In this document: one piece after another, positions 16,025-25,115 of the stretch
How the letters are laid out: every line of letters starts with the position of its first letter
Numbering within the stretch: position 1 is the first letter of the stretch
Assembly (NCBI GenBank): GCA_050953805.1
Contig: JBMNNE010000002.1
Location: forward strand, 558,001 to 622,000
Length of the DNA: 64,000 nucleotides
Direction of reading: 5' to 3'
Source: DUQW01 sp050953805
GTDB taxonomy: Bacteria > Bacillota_I > Bacilli_A > Acholeplasmatales > Acholeplasmataceae
Notes under the pieces: generated by a model
The model's input: only the letters and a program-made list of their open reading frames with translations
Databases searched by the model: none
What the model was told of the DNA's origin: nothing
Made by a program: the position numbers and the translations under genes

Positions 16025-17347
16025 ATGAATAGAATAAACATAGAATCAAATATTGTAATCAATAATACCAGATATTCAATTAGAGATCTAGTTTCTAAAT
16101 TAGCAAATTTGCCGAGCAGTGAATTTTCTAATTTTTTGAAGAGCATTGGTTTAACTGTTCCCAAAAAATTAAAAATCGATGTTTTAAAGCAAGTTTTAGA
16201 AGGACCTGTTAAAAAAACTATGGTCGAAAGAGCTAATTTAGCTGATGAGTTGGGTTATCGTTTAACATGGTTTTCAAGATATTCTGAATTTCAACTTGAA
16301 AACTTGTTAAAATTTTATAATTCAACTAGTTTAAATCGACATTATCTAGAAACTTTATGGGTAGAATTACTCAATTACATGATGGAGAAAAAAGTTTCAG
16401 ATCGCGATCTACATCAGTTGATTCTTTTATCTAAAGAGCATAAGTTTCTTGCAGAAGAAGATATTCTCGAATATAATCTTGCTTTAAAAGATTCATTTTA
16501 TGACGAACCTAATGAAATTGATGGTTTAACTCCAGATGATCTTAGACCAGTATTATATAAAAGCTCTACTCTAGTTGAAATTCGTGCTTTAGGTCAAAAA
16601 TATGGAGTTAATGTTCCGAAACGGTTAAGAAAAGAACAATTAGCCGATATTATTATTGCTGAACTTAAAGAACGTGAAGAAGTAACGGAAGAAAGAGAAA
16701 CTCAAATTCGCAAAATGTCAATTGTCGTAATGCAACGATTCGCCAAAGACAACGACATTAAAGCTTCAATTGAACTTAAAAAAGAAGAAGTTATCGAATT
16801 TATTTTAGCTAACGCTAGCCAAACTAAAGAAATGTATTTCTTACCAGCAGATTCAACAATTTATATGCAAGAATTAGAACCAGAAGTTGTTGAGGAAGTT
16901 GTTGAAGAAGAACCAATTGTTGAAGAAGAGCCTGAAGTTGTTGAAGAAGTTATTGAAGAAGATTACACTCCAGTTTTAGAAGAAATTAAAGCTTTACGTC
17001 AAATGTTACATGAGCATGCTGAAGAATGCGAAGCTCATCACGAAGAAGTGGAAGCTGAGCCAGTAGTATTTGAACCAAAAGAACCAATTTTTGTTAATAC
17101 TGCCGGATTCTATTCTGATAAGAAACATGCTAAGAAAGATTATCGAGCTTTCATGGCAACAATTCCAATGACTGAAGAAAAGGAAGAGGAAGAACAAGAA
17201 ATAGCTGATGCAATTGCTAAAGGTGGAGTTGTTCCAAGTAAGTCAGATAGTGTGTTTATAGCTATTTCGTGGATCGTGGCAATTATTTTATTGGGAGTCG
17301 TTATTTTCTTATTAATTAACTATATCCGTGGCGGTGGAATTATTTAA
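16025..17347 (+). CDS. Uncharacterised tail-anchored protein with SAP/Rho-N-like segments
   Basis: 440 residues, family not recognised. Two stretches resemble short helical SAP or Rho N-terminal modules: FLKSIGLTVPKKLKIDVLKQ near residue 38 and IRALGQKYGVNVPKRLRKEQ near 188. Such modules often bind nucleic acid. Then comes an acidic low-complexity stretch of VVEE/EEPIVEEEPEVVEE type (about 284-318) and a His/Glu-rich part. One C-terminal transmembrane helix (FIAISWIVAIILLGVVIFLLINYI) is followed by only a few residues, so the bulk should be cytosolic. It lies 22 bases before mutS, where Bacillus carries ymcA and cotE. The role is unknown; tethering of DNA or RNA to the membrane is a speculation. 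Confidence 0.7.
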   Translation: MNRINIESNIVINNTRYSIRDLVSKLANLPSSEFSNFLKSIGLTVPKKLKIDVLKQVLEGPVKKTMVERANLADELGYRLTWFSRYSEFQLENLLKFYNSTSLNRHYLETLWVELLNYMMEKKVSDRDLHQLILLSKEHKFLAEEDILEYNLALKDSFYDEPNEIDGLTPDDLRPVLYKSSTLVEIRALGQKYGVNVPKRLRKEQLADIIIAELKEREEVTEERETQIRKMSIVVMQRFAKDNDIKASIELKKEEVIEFILANASQTKEMYFLPADSTIYMQELEPEVVEEVVEEEPIVEEEPEVVEEVIEEDYTPVLEEIKALRQMLHEHAEECEAHHEEVEAEPVVFEPKEPIFVNTAGFYSDKKHAKKDYRAFMATIPMTEEKEEEEQEIADAIAKGGVVPSKSDSVFIAISWIVAIILLGVVIFLLINYIRGGGII

Positions 17348-17369
17348 GTAAATTTAACAAGGGGGAAAT

Positions 17370-19895
17370 ATGAGTAAAAAAGTAAAATATACCCCAATGA
17401 TTGAACAATATCTAAAAATAAAAGAAGACTACGCCGATGCGCTAGTCTTTTTTAGATTAGGTGATTTTTATGAATTGTTTTTTGATGATGCGATTATTGC
17501 TTCAAAAGTTTTAGAAATTGCATTAACTAAAAGATCTGCTGGTGAAGATATTCCAATGTGTGGCGTGCCTCATCATGCGGTAAGTCCGTATTTAGAAAAA
17601 TTAATTAATAAAGGATTTAAAGTTGCAATTGTCGAACAAACAACACCACCAGGTCAAGGGCTAGTGGAAAGAGAAGTTGTTAAAGTAATTAGTCCCGGTC
17701 AAGTCATTGATGACGGTATTTTAAACGAAAGAAAAAATAATTATATTGGTGCTATCTCTTTAGCTGAAATTGGATACATGCTTGCATATATCGATATTTC
17801 AACTGGAGAAAGTTATTTACTTAAAGGTTTGGAGAAAAAAGAAGTTAAAGATTTAATTTTATCGCTTGAAATTAAAGAAGTCTTATTATCATCTGAATAT
17901 GATTTAGAATTAATTAATTTTTTAGAAGATAGTAATGTAATTATTAATTATTATTCAAATCCAAATTTATTAAACAATAAATTAGTAAAAGATTTAGATA
18001 TTGAAGCTAAAAGATTAGCCAGTTTATTAATTAATTATTTAAATGAAATGCAAAAAACGCCATTAAATCATTTAATGCCGTTTGCTTTAGAACATAAAGA
18101 TGAAGTAGTTAGAGTTGATTATTTAGTTAAAAGACATTTAGAAATATTTGAATCAAACACTTTTAATCCAAAAACGACTCTAATTTATTGGCTTGATAAA
18201 ACTAGTACCGCTATGGGATCAAGAATGTTACGTTACTGGTTAAATCATCCAATACGTAATCAACAAAAATTAGAAGAAAGATATGAATATATCGAATCTT
18301 TTTCTAATTTAAGACTTCAAGAACAAATAAAAGATGTCTTAAGATATATTTATGATATTAACCGTATTGTCGGTAGAATTACAACCAGTAATGCAAACGC
18401 CAGAGATTTATATCATTTAGGTCAATCGTTAAAACAAGTTCCACTTTTAAAAGAGATTTTAAATAATTTTGATAATCCTAAATTAAATAGGTTAAGTGAA
18501 CAACTTGATTCACATGAAAAAATAGCGAATTTAATTAATCATTCGATTATTGAAAATCCACCGATAGTAATTAAAGAAGGTGGAATTATTAAGGAAGGAT
18601 TTAATCAAGAATTAGATGAAATTAAATTCTTACAATCTCATGGTGAAGAGTGGTTAGAAGCTTTTGAACAAAGAGAAAGAGAAAAAACTGGAATTAAAAA
18701 TTTACGAGTTGGTTTTAATCGTGTTCATGGTTATTATATTGAAATTACTAAAGGTAATTTATCACTAGTTAGTGATGAATTTGGTTATGAAAGAAGACAA
18801 ACTCTAATTAATTCAGAAAGATTTATTAATCCGGAATTAAAAGAAATGGAAACTAAAATTTTAAATGCTAATGAACGAGCTATTAATTTAGAGTATGAGT
18901 TGTTTGTTGAAATTAGAAATGAAGTCAAACCATATATTTCATCACTTCAAACGCTTTGTAATGATATTGCATTAATTGATGTTTATGTTTCGTTAAGCGA
19001 AGTGGCTTTAGAAAATGATTATGTTAAACCAACATTATCTAATGATCGAAAAGTTAAAGTAATTGCAGCTAGACACCCAGTAGTAGAAAAGATGACCACT
19101 TATGTTAGAAACGATATTATTATGGATAAAGGTGAAATCTTTTTAATTACTGGACCAAATATGAGTGGAAAATCAACTTATATGCGAATGTTTGCAGTAA
19201 TTGTTTATTTAGCTCAAATTGGTTCTTTTGTTCCAGCAAAAGAAGCAATCCTTCCACTTTATAACGCCATTTTTACTCGGATTGGTTCATCTGATGATAT
19301 TAGTGGTGGCAAATCAACTTTCATGGTAGAAATGGTTGAATCTAATGAAGCTTTAAGATCAGCTGATAGCGAATCATTAATTTTATTTGATGAAATTGGA
19401 CGAGGCACAGCTACTTATGATGGGATGGCTTTAGCTCAAGGAATCGTTGAGTATATTCACGAAAAGATTAAAGCGCAAACTTTATTTTCAACTCATTATC
19501 ATGAGTTAACGGCATTAGATCAATCACTTTCAAGATTAACTAATTTACATGTAAAAGCGAAAGAAGAAAATAATAAAATGATTTTCCTATATCAAATCGA
19601 AAAAGGAAAATCAGATCGTTCTTATGGATTACAAGTTGCTGCTTTAGCGGGGTTACCACCAACACTTTTAAAACGAAGTTCACAAATTTTGAAAAAACTT
19701 GAATCAAAAGATAATCAAATTGAAATTGATATTTTTAATTACGAAGAAGTATTACAAGAAGAAGAAATTAAAGTAGTAGATTCTTATACTCAACAAGTTT
19801 TAGATGAAATTAAATATGTTGATTTTAATCAAATGACACCAATTGAAGCTTTAATCTTTTTAAAGAATCTTCAAGATAAATTAAAAAATAGGTAA
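17370..19895 (+). CDS. mutS: DNA mismatch repair protein MutS
   Basis: 841 residues. It recognises mismatches and small loops. The N-terminal domain includes the mismatch wedge FFRLGDFYELFFDDA (Phe-x-Glu type contact) and GVPHHAVSPYLEKL. The C-terminal ATPase has Walker A GPNMSGKST, LFDEIGRGTATYDG and the helix-turn-helix with STHYHELT. Spacing to mutL is 5 bases. A CAAGGGGGAAAT ribosome site precedes the ATG. Full-length and intact. Confidence 0.98.
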   Translation: MSKKVKYTPMIEQYLKIKEDYADALVFFRLGDFYELFFDDAIIASKVLEIALTKRSAGEDIPMCGVPHHAVSPYLEKLINKGFKVAIVEQTTPPGQGLVEREVVKVISPGQVIDDGILNERKNNYIGAISLAEIGYMLAYIDISTGESYLLKGLEKKEVKDLILSLEIKEVLLSSEYDLELINFLEDSNVIINYYSNPNLLNNKLVKDLDIEAKRLASLLINYLNEMQKTPLNHLMPFALEHKDEVVRVDYLVKRHLEIFESNTFNPKTTLIYWLDKTSTAMGSRMLRYWLNHPIRNQQKLEERYEYIESFSNLRLQEQIKDVLRYIYDINRIVGRITTSNANARDLYHLGQSLKQVPLLKEILNNFDNPKLNRLSEQLDSHEKIANLINHSIIENPPIVIKEGGIIKEGFNQELDEIKFLQSHGEEWLEAFEQREREKTGIKNLRVGFNRVHGYYIEITKGNLSLVSDEFGYERRQTLINSERFINPELKEMETKILNANERAINLEYELFVEIRNEVKPYISSLQTLCNDIALIDVYVSLSEVALENDYVKPTLSNDRKVKVIAARHPVVEKMTTYVRNDIIMDKGEIFLITGPNMSGKSTYMRMFAVIVYLAQIGSFVPAKEAILPLYNAIFTRIGSSDDISGGKSTFMVEMVESNEALRSADSESLILFDEIGRGTATYDGMALAQGIVEYIHEKIKAQTLFSTHYHELTALDQSLSRLTNLHVKAKEENNKMIFLYQIEKGKSDRSYGLQVAALAGLPPTLLKRSSQILKKLESKDNQIEIDIFNYEEVLQEEEIKVVDSYTQQVLDEIKYVDFNQMTPIEALIFLKNLQDKLKNR

Positions 19896-19900
19896 GAAAT

Positions 19901-21586
19901 ATGGGAATTATTAAGCCATTAGAAGAAAAAATAGCTAATATGATTGCTGCTGGTGAAGTTGTTGAAAGACCAGCTTCTATTGTAAAAGAATTAGTTGAAA
20001 ATGCAATCGATGCAAAAGCATCAGTAATTACTGTGGAAATTTTAGAATTTGGAATGAAACTAATTAAAGTTACTGATGATGGGGTAGGAATGGATAAAAG
20101 CGATCTTAAGATGGCTTTTTATCGTCATGCTACTTCAAAAATATATAGCGAAAATGATTTGTTATCTATTAAAAGTTTAGGTTTTCGTGGTGAAGCGATT
20201 CCAGCAATCGCTTCAGTCAGTGAGATGACAATCGCTTCTAGACAAAAAGATAAAACTGGTCATGAAGTTGTTTTTGAAGCTGGTCACTTTGTAACTGAGG
20301 GATCAGCTAGTATTAATGAAGGTACGGTCGTGATGGTGGAAAATTTATTTTATAATACTCCAGCACGGTTTAAATATATGAAAAGCGAAAGAGCGGAAAT
20401 TTTAGCAATTACCGAAACTTTCGAGCGATTAGCTATAACTAATCCAAAAATTCGGATGGAGTTAATAATTGATAATAAAACGATTAGAAAAACTTTAGGT
20501 CAAGATGATCCTTACGCTATTATTACTAGTATTTATGGCCCATCATTAACTAGTAATTTAACTAGTTTTATTATTGAGCAACAAAAAATCAAAATTGAAT
20601 TTATCTTACTTTCTCATCAATATACTAGAAATCATAAACGTGATATTAATGTTTTTATTAATAATCGCTATATTCAAAACTATTTATTAAGAGAAGCTGT
20701 GATTAAAGGTTTTGGCGGTAAAATTATGACCGGTCGGTATCCAATTGCGATTATTAAAGTTTTTATGGATGAAAGTTTAGTTGATGTTAATGTTCATCCA
20801 CAAAAATTAGAAGTTAAAATGGTTAATGAATATTTTTTAGCTGATTTAATTGAACGATCAATTAAAGATAAATTAACTGAAAAAACGCATATTATTTCAG
20901 CACAAAGTGAAGTTGTTTTTCCAAGAAAAGACCGAATTCAAGAAAATTATCTTCAAGAAAGTTTTGATTTAAGTTTTTTTGAAGAAGAATTAGAAAAAAT
21001 CAATGAAGCTAAAGTTAAATTACCTAATTTTGATTATATTGGAACTCTAGCTGGGACTTATTTATTATTTCAAAACGAAGATGGTTTATATCTGTTAGAT
21101 CAACATGCGGCTGAAGAAAGAGTTAGATATGAGTATTATCATCATCAGTTAGGTAGTATTGATTTAATTGTGACCGAGTTGTTGATTCCTTATGAATTAG
21201 AATTATCGACTCGTGAATTAGAACAAGTCTCATCATTTCATGATAAACTTTTGCAATATGGTTTTAAGTTTAATGAAGACAATCATTTAATTGGGGCACC
21301 GACTTGGTTAAGAAGTGATGAATATAATGAAGCGATAATTTATCTAATTGAACAGTTTAGCTTAAATAGAAAAGTTAGTTTATCTGATTATCGCGATAAC
21401 ATGGCTAAGTCAATGAGTTGTAAGGCTTCAATTAAAGCCAACCACCATTTATCACATGAAGAAGTTTTACAATTAATTAAAGATTTAAAAAATACTGAAT
21501 TTCCTTATACTTGTCCTCACGGACGCCCAACTTTAATTTTAATTAGTCACTATGATATTGAAAAATTATTTAAGCGAGTTGTCTAA
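19901..21586 (+). CDS. mutL: DNA mismatch repair protein MutL (endonuclease type)
   Basis: 561 residues. A GHKL ATPase N-terminus: AAGEVVERPASIVKELVENAIDA in pieces, DDGVGM, and SLGFRGEA. The C-terminal domain has the metal-dependent nicking motif DQHAAEER followed by SCKASIK and CPHGRPT, which mark the endonuclease-type MutL of bacteria lacking MutH. The stop codon TAA shares its last base with the miaA start (TAATG), so the genes are coupled. Confidence 0.97.
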   Translation: MGIIKPLEEKIANMIAAGEVVERPASIVKELVENAIDAKASVITVEILEFGMKLIKVTDDGVGMDKSDLKMAFYRHATSKIYSENDLLSIKSLGFRGEAIPAIASVSEMTIASRQKDKTGHEVVFEAGHFVTEGSASINEGTVVMVENLFYNTPARFKYMKSERAEILAITETFERLAITNPKIRMELIIDNKTIRKTLGQDDPYAIITSIYGPSLTSNLTSFIIEQQKIKIEFILLSHQYTRNHKRDINVFINNRYIQNYLLREAVIKGFGGKIMTGRYPIAIIKVFMDESLVDVNVHPQKLEVKMVNEYFLADLIERSIKDKLTEKTHIISAQSEVVFPRKDRIQENYLQESFDLSFFEEELEKINEAKVKLPNFDYIGTLAGTYLLFQNEDGLYLLDQHAAEERVRYEYYHHQLGSIDLIVTELLIPYELELSTRELEQVSSFHDKLLQYGFKFNEDNHLIGAPTWLRSDEYNEAIIYLIEQFSLNRKVSLSDYRDNMAKSMSCKASIKANHHLSHEEVLQLIKDLKNTEFPYTCPHGRPTLILISHYDIEKLFKRVV

Positions 21587-22440
21587 TGAAAAAAGTAATT
21601 GTCTTGGCGGGGCCAACCGCCTCAGGGAAAACTAGTTTAAGTATTAAAATAGCTAAGCATTTTAATTTTGATGTAATTAATGGCGACTCCGTCGCTATTT
21701 ATCGAGATCTTGATATCGGTTCAGCTAAAATTAGGGTAGAGGAAGCCGATGGTGTCAAACACCATTTAATTTCTTATGTTGATCCGAAAGTTAATTATAG
21801 TGTTTATGATTATCAAAAAGATGTTAGAAAAGTTATTGATAAGTTAGAATGTCCATTTATTGTTGGTGGTAGTGGTTTTTATATTAAAGCTAGTTTATTT
21901 AACTATGAGTTTTTAGAGGAAATTGATCAAGAATTAGATTATTCATTTGATGAAAAGGTTGAAATTATTAAAAGGAAAGATCCTAATTTAGAAATTGATT
22001 TTTCAAATGAAAGAAGAGTTAATCGTGCTTTCAAAATGATTATGAATCATCAATTACCTTCATCAAAAGTTGGAAAAGATGAACCACTGTATGATATCTT
22101 AATTTTATATTTAGATATGCCAAGAAATAAGCAAAAAGAGTTAATGATTCAACGAGTTTTAAAAATGCTTGAAGAGGGATTAATTCAAGAAGTTCAAGAT
22201 TTGAGAGTAAAAGGTATTTATTTATACGATATCATTGGATATCGTGAAATTAACTATTATTTGGACGGAAAAATGACTCTTGAAGAAGCCATTGAAAAAA
22301 TAGTTAATGTCACTTATAAATTTTCCAAACGTCAAAAAACTTATTTTTTAAATCAATTTTCTCCAGTATTATTAAATCCGTTATCTAATTCTTTATTAGA
22401 AGATAGTATCAAAGTAATTGAGGAGTTTTTAAAAAAATGA
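21586..22440 (+). CDS. miaA: tRNA dimethylallyltransferase
   Basis: 284 residues, slightly short for the family. It transfers dimethylallyl to A37 of tRNAs reading UNN codons. It has P-loop LAGPTASGKTS, the general-base region NGDSVAIYRDLDIGSAK (normally NADSMQIY), GVKHHLI, VGGSGFYI and GYREI. Its partner enzyme miaB is upstream at 14425. It overlaps aroK by 4 bases. Confidence 0.95.
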   Translation: MKKVIVLAGPTASGKTSLSIKIAKHFNFDVINGDSVAIYRDLDIGSAKIRVEEADGVKHHLISYVDPKVNYSVYDYQKDVRKVIDKLECPFIVGGSGFYIKASLFNYEFLEEIDQELDYSFDEKVEIIKRKDPNLEIDFSNERRVNRAFKMIMNHQLPSSKVGKDEPLYDILILYLDMPRNKQKELMIQRVLKMLEEGLIQEVQDLRVKGIYLYDIIGYREINYYLDGKMTLEEAIEKIVNVTYKFSKRQKTYFLNQFSPVLLNPLSNSLLEDSIKVIEEFLKK

Positions 22441-22928
22441 GACTATATTTAATTGGTTTACCAGGAGTTGGAAAATCAAGAATTGGGCAGTTATTGTCAA
22501 GAAAACTAAAACTTGATTTTTATGATACTGACAAGATCATTGAACAGAAAACTAATCAAGTAGTTAAAGATATTATTCGTTTAAAAGGTGAGTCGTATTT
22601 TCGAAGATTAGAAACAGAAACTTTAATAGAATTATTAAAGATTGACGGTGTTATTGCTTGTGGGGGTGGAGTGGTTGAAGTTTTAGAAAACAAAAATTAC
22701 TTACAAGGAATAGTCATTTATTTGAAAACAGATCCAAAAGATTTATCTTTTACTAAAGAAGAATTAGAACAAAGACCACTCTTAGAAACAAGAGGAATTG
22801 AAAACTTATACCGTAAAAGAGCGGAAAAATATCAACAGTTTAGTCATCTTATTATTGATGTTTCACATAAGAGTGACGATGAAATTATTAGTGAGGTGGT
22901 TAATTATTATGAAAATATTAATCATTAA
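22437..22928 (+). CDS. aroK: Shikimate kinase
   Basis: 163 residues. It phosphorylates shikimate in chorismate synthesis. P-loop GLPGVGKSRIG, shikimate-binding DTDKIIE, YFRRLE and CGGGVVE, and the lid arginine in EQRPLL are all in place. It overlaps both neighbours (4 bases with miaA, 20 bases with aroQ), forming a mini shikimate cluster inside a DNA-repair/tRNA-modification operon. Other aro genes are not in the window. Confidence 0.94.
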   Translation: MRLYLIGLPGVGKSRIGQLLSRKLKLDFYDTDKIIEQKTNQVVKDIIRLKGESYFRRLETETLIELLKIDGVIACGGGVVEVLENKNYLQGIVIYLKTDPKDLSFTKEELEQRPLLETRGIENLYRKRAEKYQQFSHLIIDVSHKSDDEIISEVVNYYENINH

Positions 22929-23337
22929 TGGTCCCAATTTAAATATGTTAGGTTGCCGTAGTCAACAACATTATGGTAATTTTACTTTGGATGATTTAAA
23001 TCAATTAATTAAAAAAAGGTATCCAAAAGTAAGTTTTGAATTTTATCAATCAAATTCAGAAGGGAAAATCATTGATAAAATTCAAAGTGCCTTTAATTAT
23101 GATGCCTTATTAATCAATGGCGGCGGATATACTCATACTAGTGTTTCAATTAGAGATGCTTTAGAAATCTTAACGATTCCTAAAGCTAGCGTTCATCTTT
23201 CAAACTATTTAGAAAGAGAAGACTTTCGAAAAGTTGATTTAATAAAAGATGTCGTTGACAAAGTCTATTTTGGTAAGAAAGAGATGAGTTATTTTGAAGC
23301 GATTGATTATTTGATTTCATGTATTTTAAAAAATTAG
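22909..23337 (+). CDS. aroQ: 3-Dehydroquinate dehydratase, type II
   Basis: 142 residues, the usual size. It begins KILIINGPNLNMLGCR, the type II signature with active-site Asn and Arg. The tyrosine loop follows (QQHYGNF), then NGGGYTHTSVSIRDAL and VHLSNYLEREDFR with the catalytic histidine. Compared with the usual HLSNxHAREEFR, the second His is Leu. The open frame extends upstream to 22798 inside aroK; ATG 22909 with GTGAGGTGG ahead of it is the proper start. Confidence 0.93.
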   Translation: MKILIINGPNLNMLGCRSQQHYGNFTLDDLNQLIKKRYPKVSFEFYQSNSEGKIIDKIQSAFNYDALLINGGGYTHTSVSIRDALEILTIPKASVHLSNYLEREDFRKVDLIKDVVDKVYFGKKEMSYFEAIDYLISCILKN

Positions 23338-23367
23338 TTATAATAAAAAAGGAAAGAAGGTAATAAT

Positions 23368-23931
23368 ATGATTACAACAGCGGAATTTAGAAATGGACAA
23401 ACCATTTTATACAATGGTAATATTTATCAAATTTTAGAGTTTTTACACGTTAAACCAGGTAAAGGGGCGGCATTCGTTAGAACTAAATTAAGAAATTTAA
23501 GGACTGGCGGTGTTGTCGATGTTACATTTACAGCTGGTGAAAAAGTTGAAAAAGCACAAATTGATCGAGTTCCAAATCAATTTTTATACAGTATCGGTGA
23601 TAAGTATGTTTTTATGAATATGGAAACATTTGAACAAATTGAATTGGATTATACTCAAATTGAATTTGAGTCTAAGTTTTTGTATGAAGGGTTAGATGTA
23701 TTTTTAAATATTTATGATCATTCAGAAGTAATAGGTATCGTTTTACCAGAAAAAGTGACTTTAGAAGTAACTGAAACCGAACCAGCAGTTAAAGGAGATA
23801 CAAAGACATCAGCGATGAAAGATGCGATTGTTCAAACTGGACTATTAGTTAAAGTTCCATTATTTGTTGAACAAGGCGAACGAATTATTGTTAGTACTCA
23901 AGACGGTTCTTATGTTTCAAGAGATCGGTAA
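23368..23931 (+). CDS. efp: Translation elongation factor P
   Basis: 187 residues with the standard three-barrel fold. It relieves ribosome stalling at polyproline. The modification loop reads KPGKGAAFVRTKLRN with the expected lysine. C-terminal motifs are VKGDTKTSAMKDA, TGLLVKVPLFVEQGERI and DGSYVSR. A good GGAAAGAAGG ribosome site precedes the ATG. It lies one base before the next small gene. No efm (YaaO-like) or epm gene is nearby. Confidence 0.97.
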   Translation: MITTAEFRNGQTILYNGNIYQILEFLHVKPGKGAAFVRTKLRNLRTGGVVDVTFTAGEKVEKAQIDRVPNQFLYSIGDKYVFMNMETFEQIELDYTQIEFESKFLYEGLDVFLNIYDHSEVIGIVLPEKVTLEVTETEPAVKGDTKTSAMKDAIVQTGLLVKVPLFVEQGERIIVSTQDGSYVSRDR

Positions 23932-23932
23932 G

Positions 23933-24238
23933 ATGAAAGTTGTTTTATCGATGAGTGAAGCTAGCAAATGGGCGCTAGTTAATACGAATGTTAAAAATTT
24001 ATTTATTGAAGATCCAACTTTAGAAATTGCGGTAGTTGCCTTTTCAGAAGGAGTAACTGTCTTTGAAGATCCAAATATTCAGTTATATTCTCATGCGACT
24101 TATTACTTATGTAATAATGCTATTGAAGTTCGCGGAGTTGATCGTAGTAAGTTGCCAAAAACGGTTAAAATTGTTAACAGTGGAATCTATCAAATATTAT
24201 TATTGCAAGAAGAAGGATTTAAATATGTTAGACCATAA
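23933..24238 (+). CDS. DsrE-like small protein
   Basis: 101 residues. KVVLSMSEASKWALVNTNVKNL...IAVVAFSEGVTVFED resembles the DsrE/DsrF-like alpha/beta fold, with a single cysteine in YYLCNNAIEVRGVD where the family carries its sulfur-relay Cys. The ATG at 23933 comes one base after the efp stop. The role is unknown, and sulfur carriage is only suggested by the fold. A terminator follows immediately, so it ends the operon. Confidence 0.7.
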   Translation: MKVVLSMSEASKWALVNTNVKNLFIEDPTLEIAVVAFSEGVTVFEDPNIQLYSHATYYLCNNAIEVRGVDRSKLPKTVKIVNSGIYQILLLQEEGFKYVRP

Positions 24239-24258
24239 AAAGCGAGGAATCGCTTTTT
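24237..24258 (+). terminator. Operon terminator after the DsrE-like gene
   Basis: AAAAAGCGA (24237-24245), loop GGAA, TCGCTTTTT (24250-24258). Confidence 0.9.
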
Positions 24259-24281
24259 ATTTTGGTTAATAGTTAATTATA

Positions 24282-24312
24282 TTAACTGTTAAAAGCAAAT
24301 TTATTGTATAAT
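24282..24312 (+). promoter_or_regulatory. Possible promoter of rluB
   Basis: TATAAT (24307-24312) lies 21 bases before ATG 24334. The best -35 is TTAACT (24282-24287) with a long 19-bp spacer. Confidence 0.4.
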
Positions 24313-24333
24313 ACTAGTTGGTGATGTGTTGTG

Positions 24334-25050
24334 ATGAGACTACAAAAAGCACTCGCTCAAGCGGGAGTTGCTTCTAGGAGAAAAGCCGAAAAACTAGTCA
24401 AATCGGGACAGATTAAAGTTAACGGCGAAGTTGTAACTGAATTAGGTTTTATGGTAAGCGATACCGATCAAATCTTTTTTAATGATGAATTAGTTGTTAG
24501 AGAGGAAAAAGTTTATATCCTATTAAATAAGCCAACAGGGTATGTTTCTACGGTTAAAGATGAAAAAGGACGTAAGACAGTTTTAGATTTAATTGATCCT
24601 GATGAAATTCCAGAAAGAATTTATCCGGTTGGTCGTCTAGATTCTGATACGGCAGGATTAATTATTTTAACTAATGATGGTGATTTAACTTATTCATTAA
24701 CTCACCCTAAACACGGAGTTGAAAAAGAGTATTTAGTTAGAGTGAAGGGAATTATTGTTAGAAACAAGTTAAAAGAGATTAGAAAAGGCGTAATAATCGA
24801 TGATGATTATTTAGCAGTTCCTAAAGCTATTAAAATTGTTGAACTAGACAAAGAGTTTCAAACGACACTTTTATCAATTGTTTTAACCGAAGGTAGAAAC
24901 CGAATTATTAGAAAAATGATGGAAGCTTGCGGACATCCAGTTATTAACTTAACGAGGATTAGATTTGCTAAATTAACAACCGAAGGAGTCGGCCGTGGTT
25001 ATTATCGCAAATTAAAAATACATGAAGTTAAGCATTTAAAAAATTTGTAA
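24334..25050 (+). CDS. rluB: 23S rRNA pseudouridine synthase, RluB type
   Basis: 238 residues. An N-terminal S4 RNA-binding domain (RLQKALAQAGVASRRKAEKLV) is followed by the RsuA-type catalytic domain. The active-site aspartate lies in YPVGRLDSDTAGLIILTND, with THPKHGVEKEY and EGRNRIIRKMM. It makes the pseudouridine near position 2605 of 23S rRNA in the family. ATG 24334 was chosen over the adjacent GTG 24331. It is close to cmk, as in Bacillus. Confidence 0.93.
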   Translation: MRLQKALAQAGVASRRKAEKLVKSGQIKVNGEVVTELGFMVSDTDQIFFNDELVVREEKVYILLNKPTGYVSTVKDEKGRKTVLDLIDPDEIPERIYPVGRLDSDTAGLIILTNDGDLTYSLTHPKHGVEKEYLVRVKGIIVRNKLKEIRKGVIIDDDYLAVPKAIKIVELDKEFQTTLLSIVLTEGRNRIIRKMMEACGHPVINLTRIRFAKLTTEGVGRGYYRKLKIHEVKHLKNL

Positions 25051-25069
25051 ACTGATTTTAGATGATTAA

Positions 25070-25091
25070 ACCATACTCAGTATGGTATAAT
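25070..25091 (+). promoter_or_regulatory. cmk promoter with overlapping palindrome
   Basis: TATAAT at 25086-25091. A perfect inverted repeat, ACCATAC (25070-25076), TCA, GTATGGT (25080-25086), touches its first base and fills the spacer. The -35 region (TGATTA) is poor, so the site may be controlled by a factor bound to the palindrome, or the hairpin may be part of the rluB 3' end. Confidence 0.45.
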
Positions 25092-25115
25092 ATATGTTAG
25101 ATGTGGAGGATTTTT

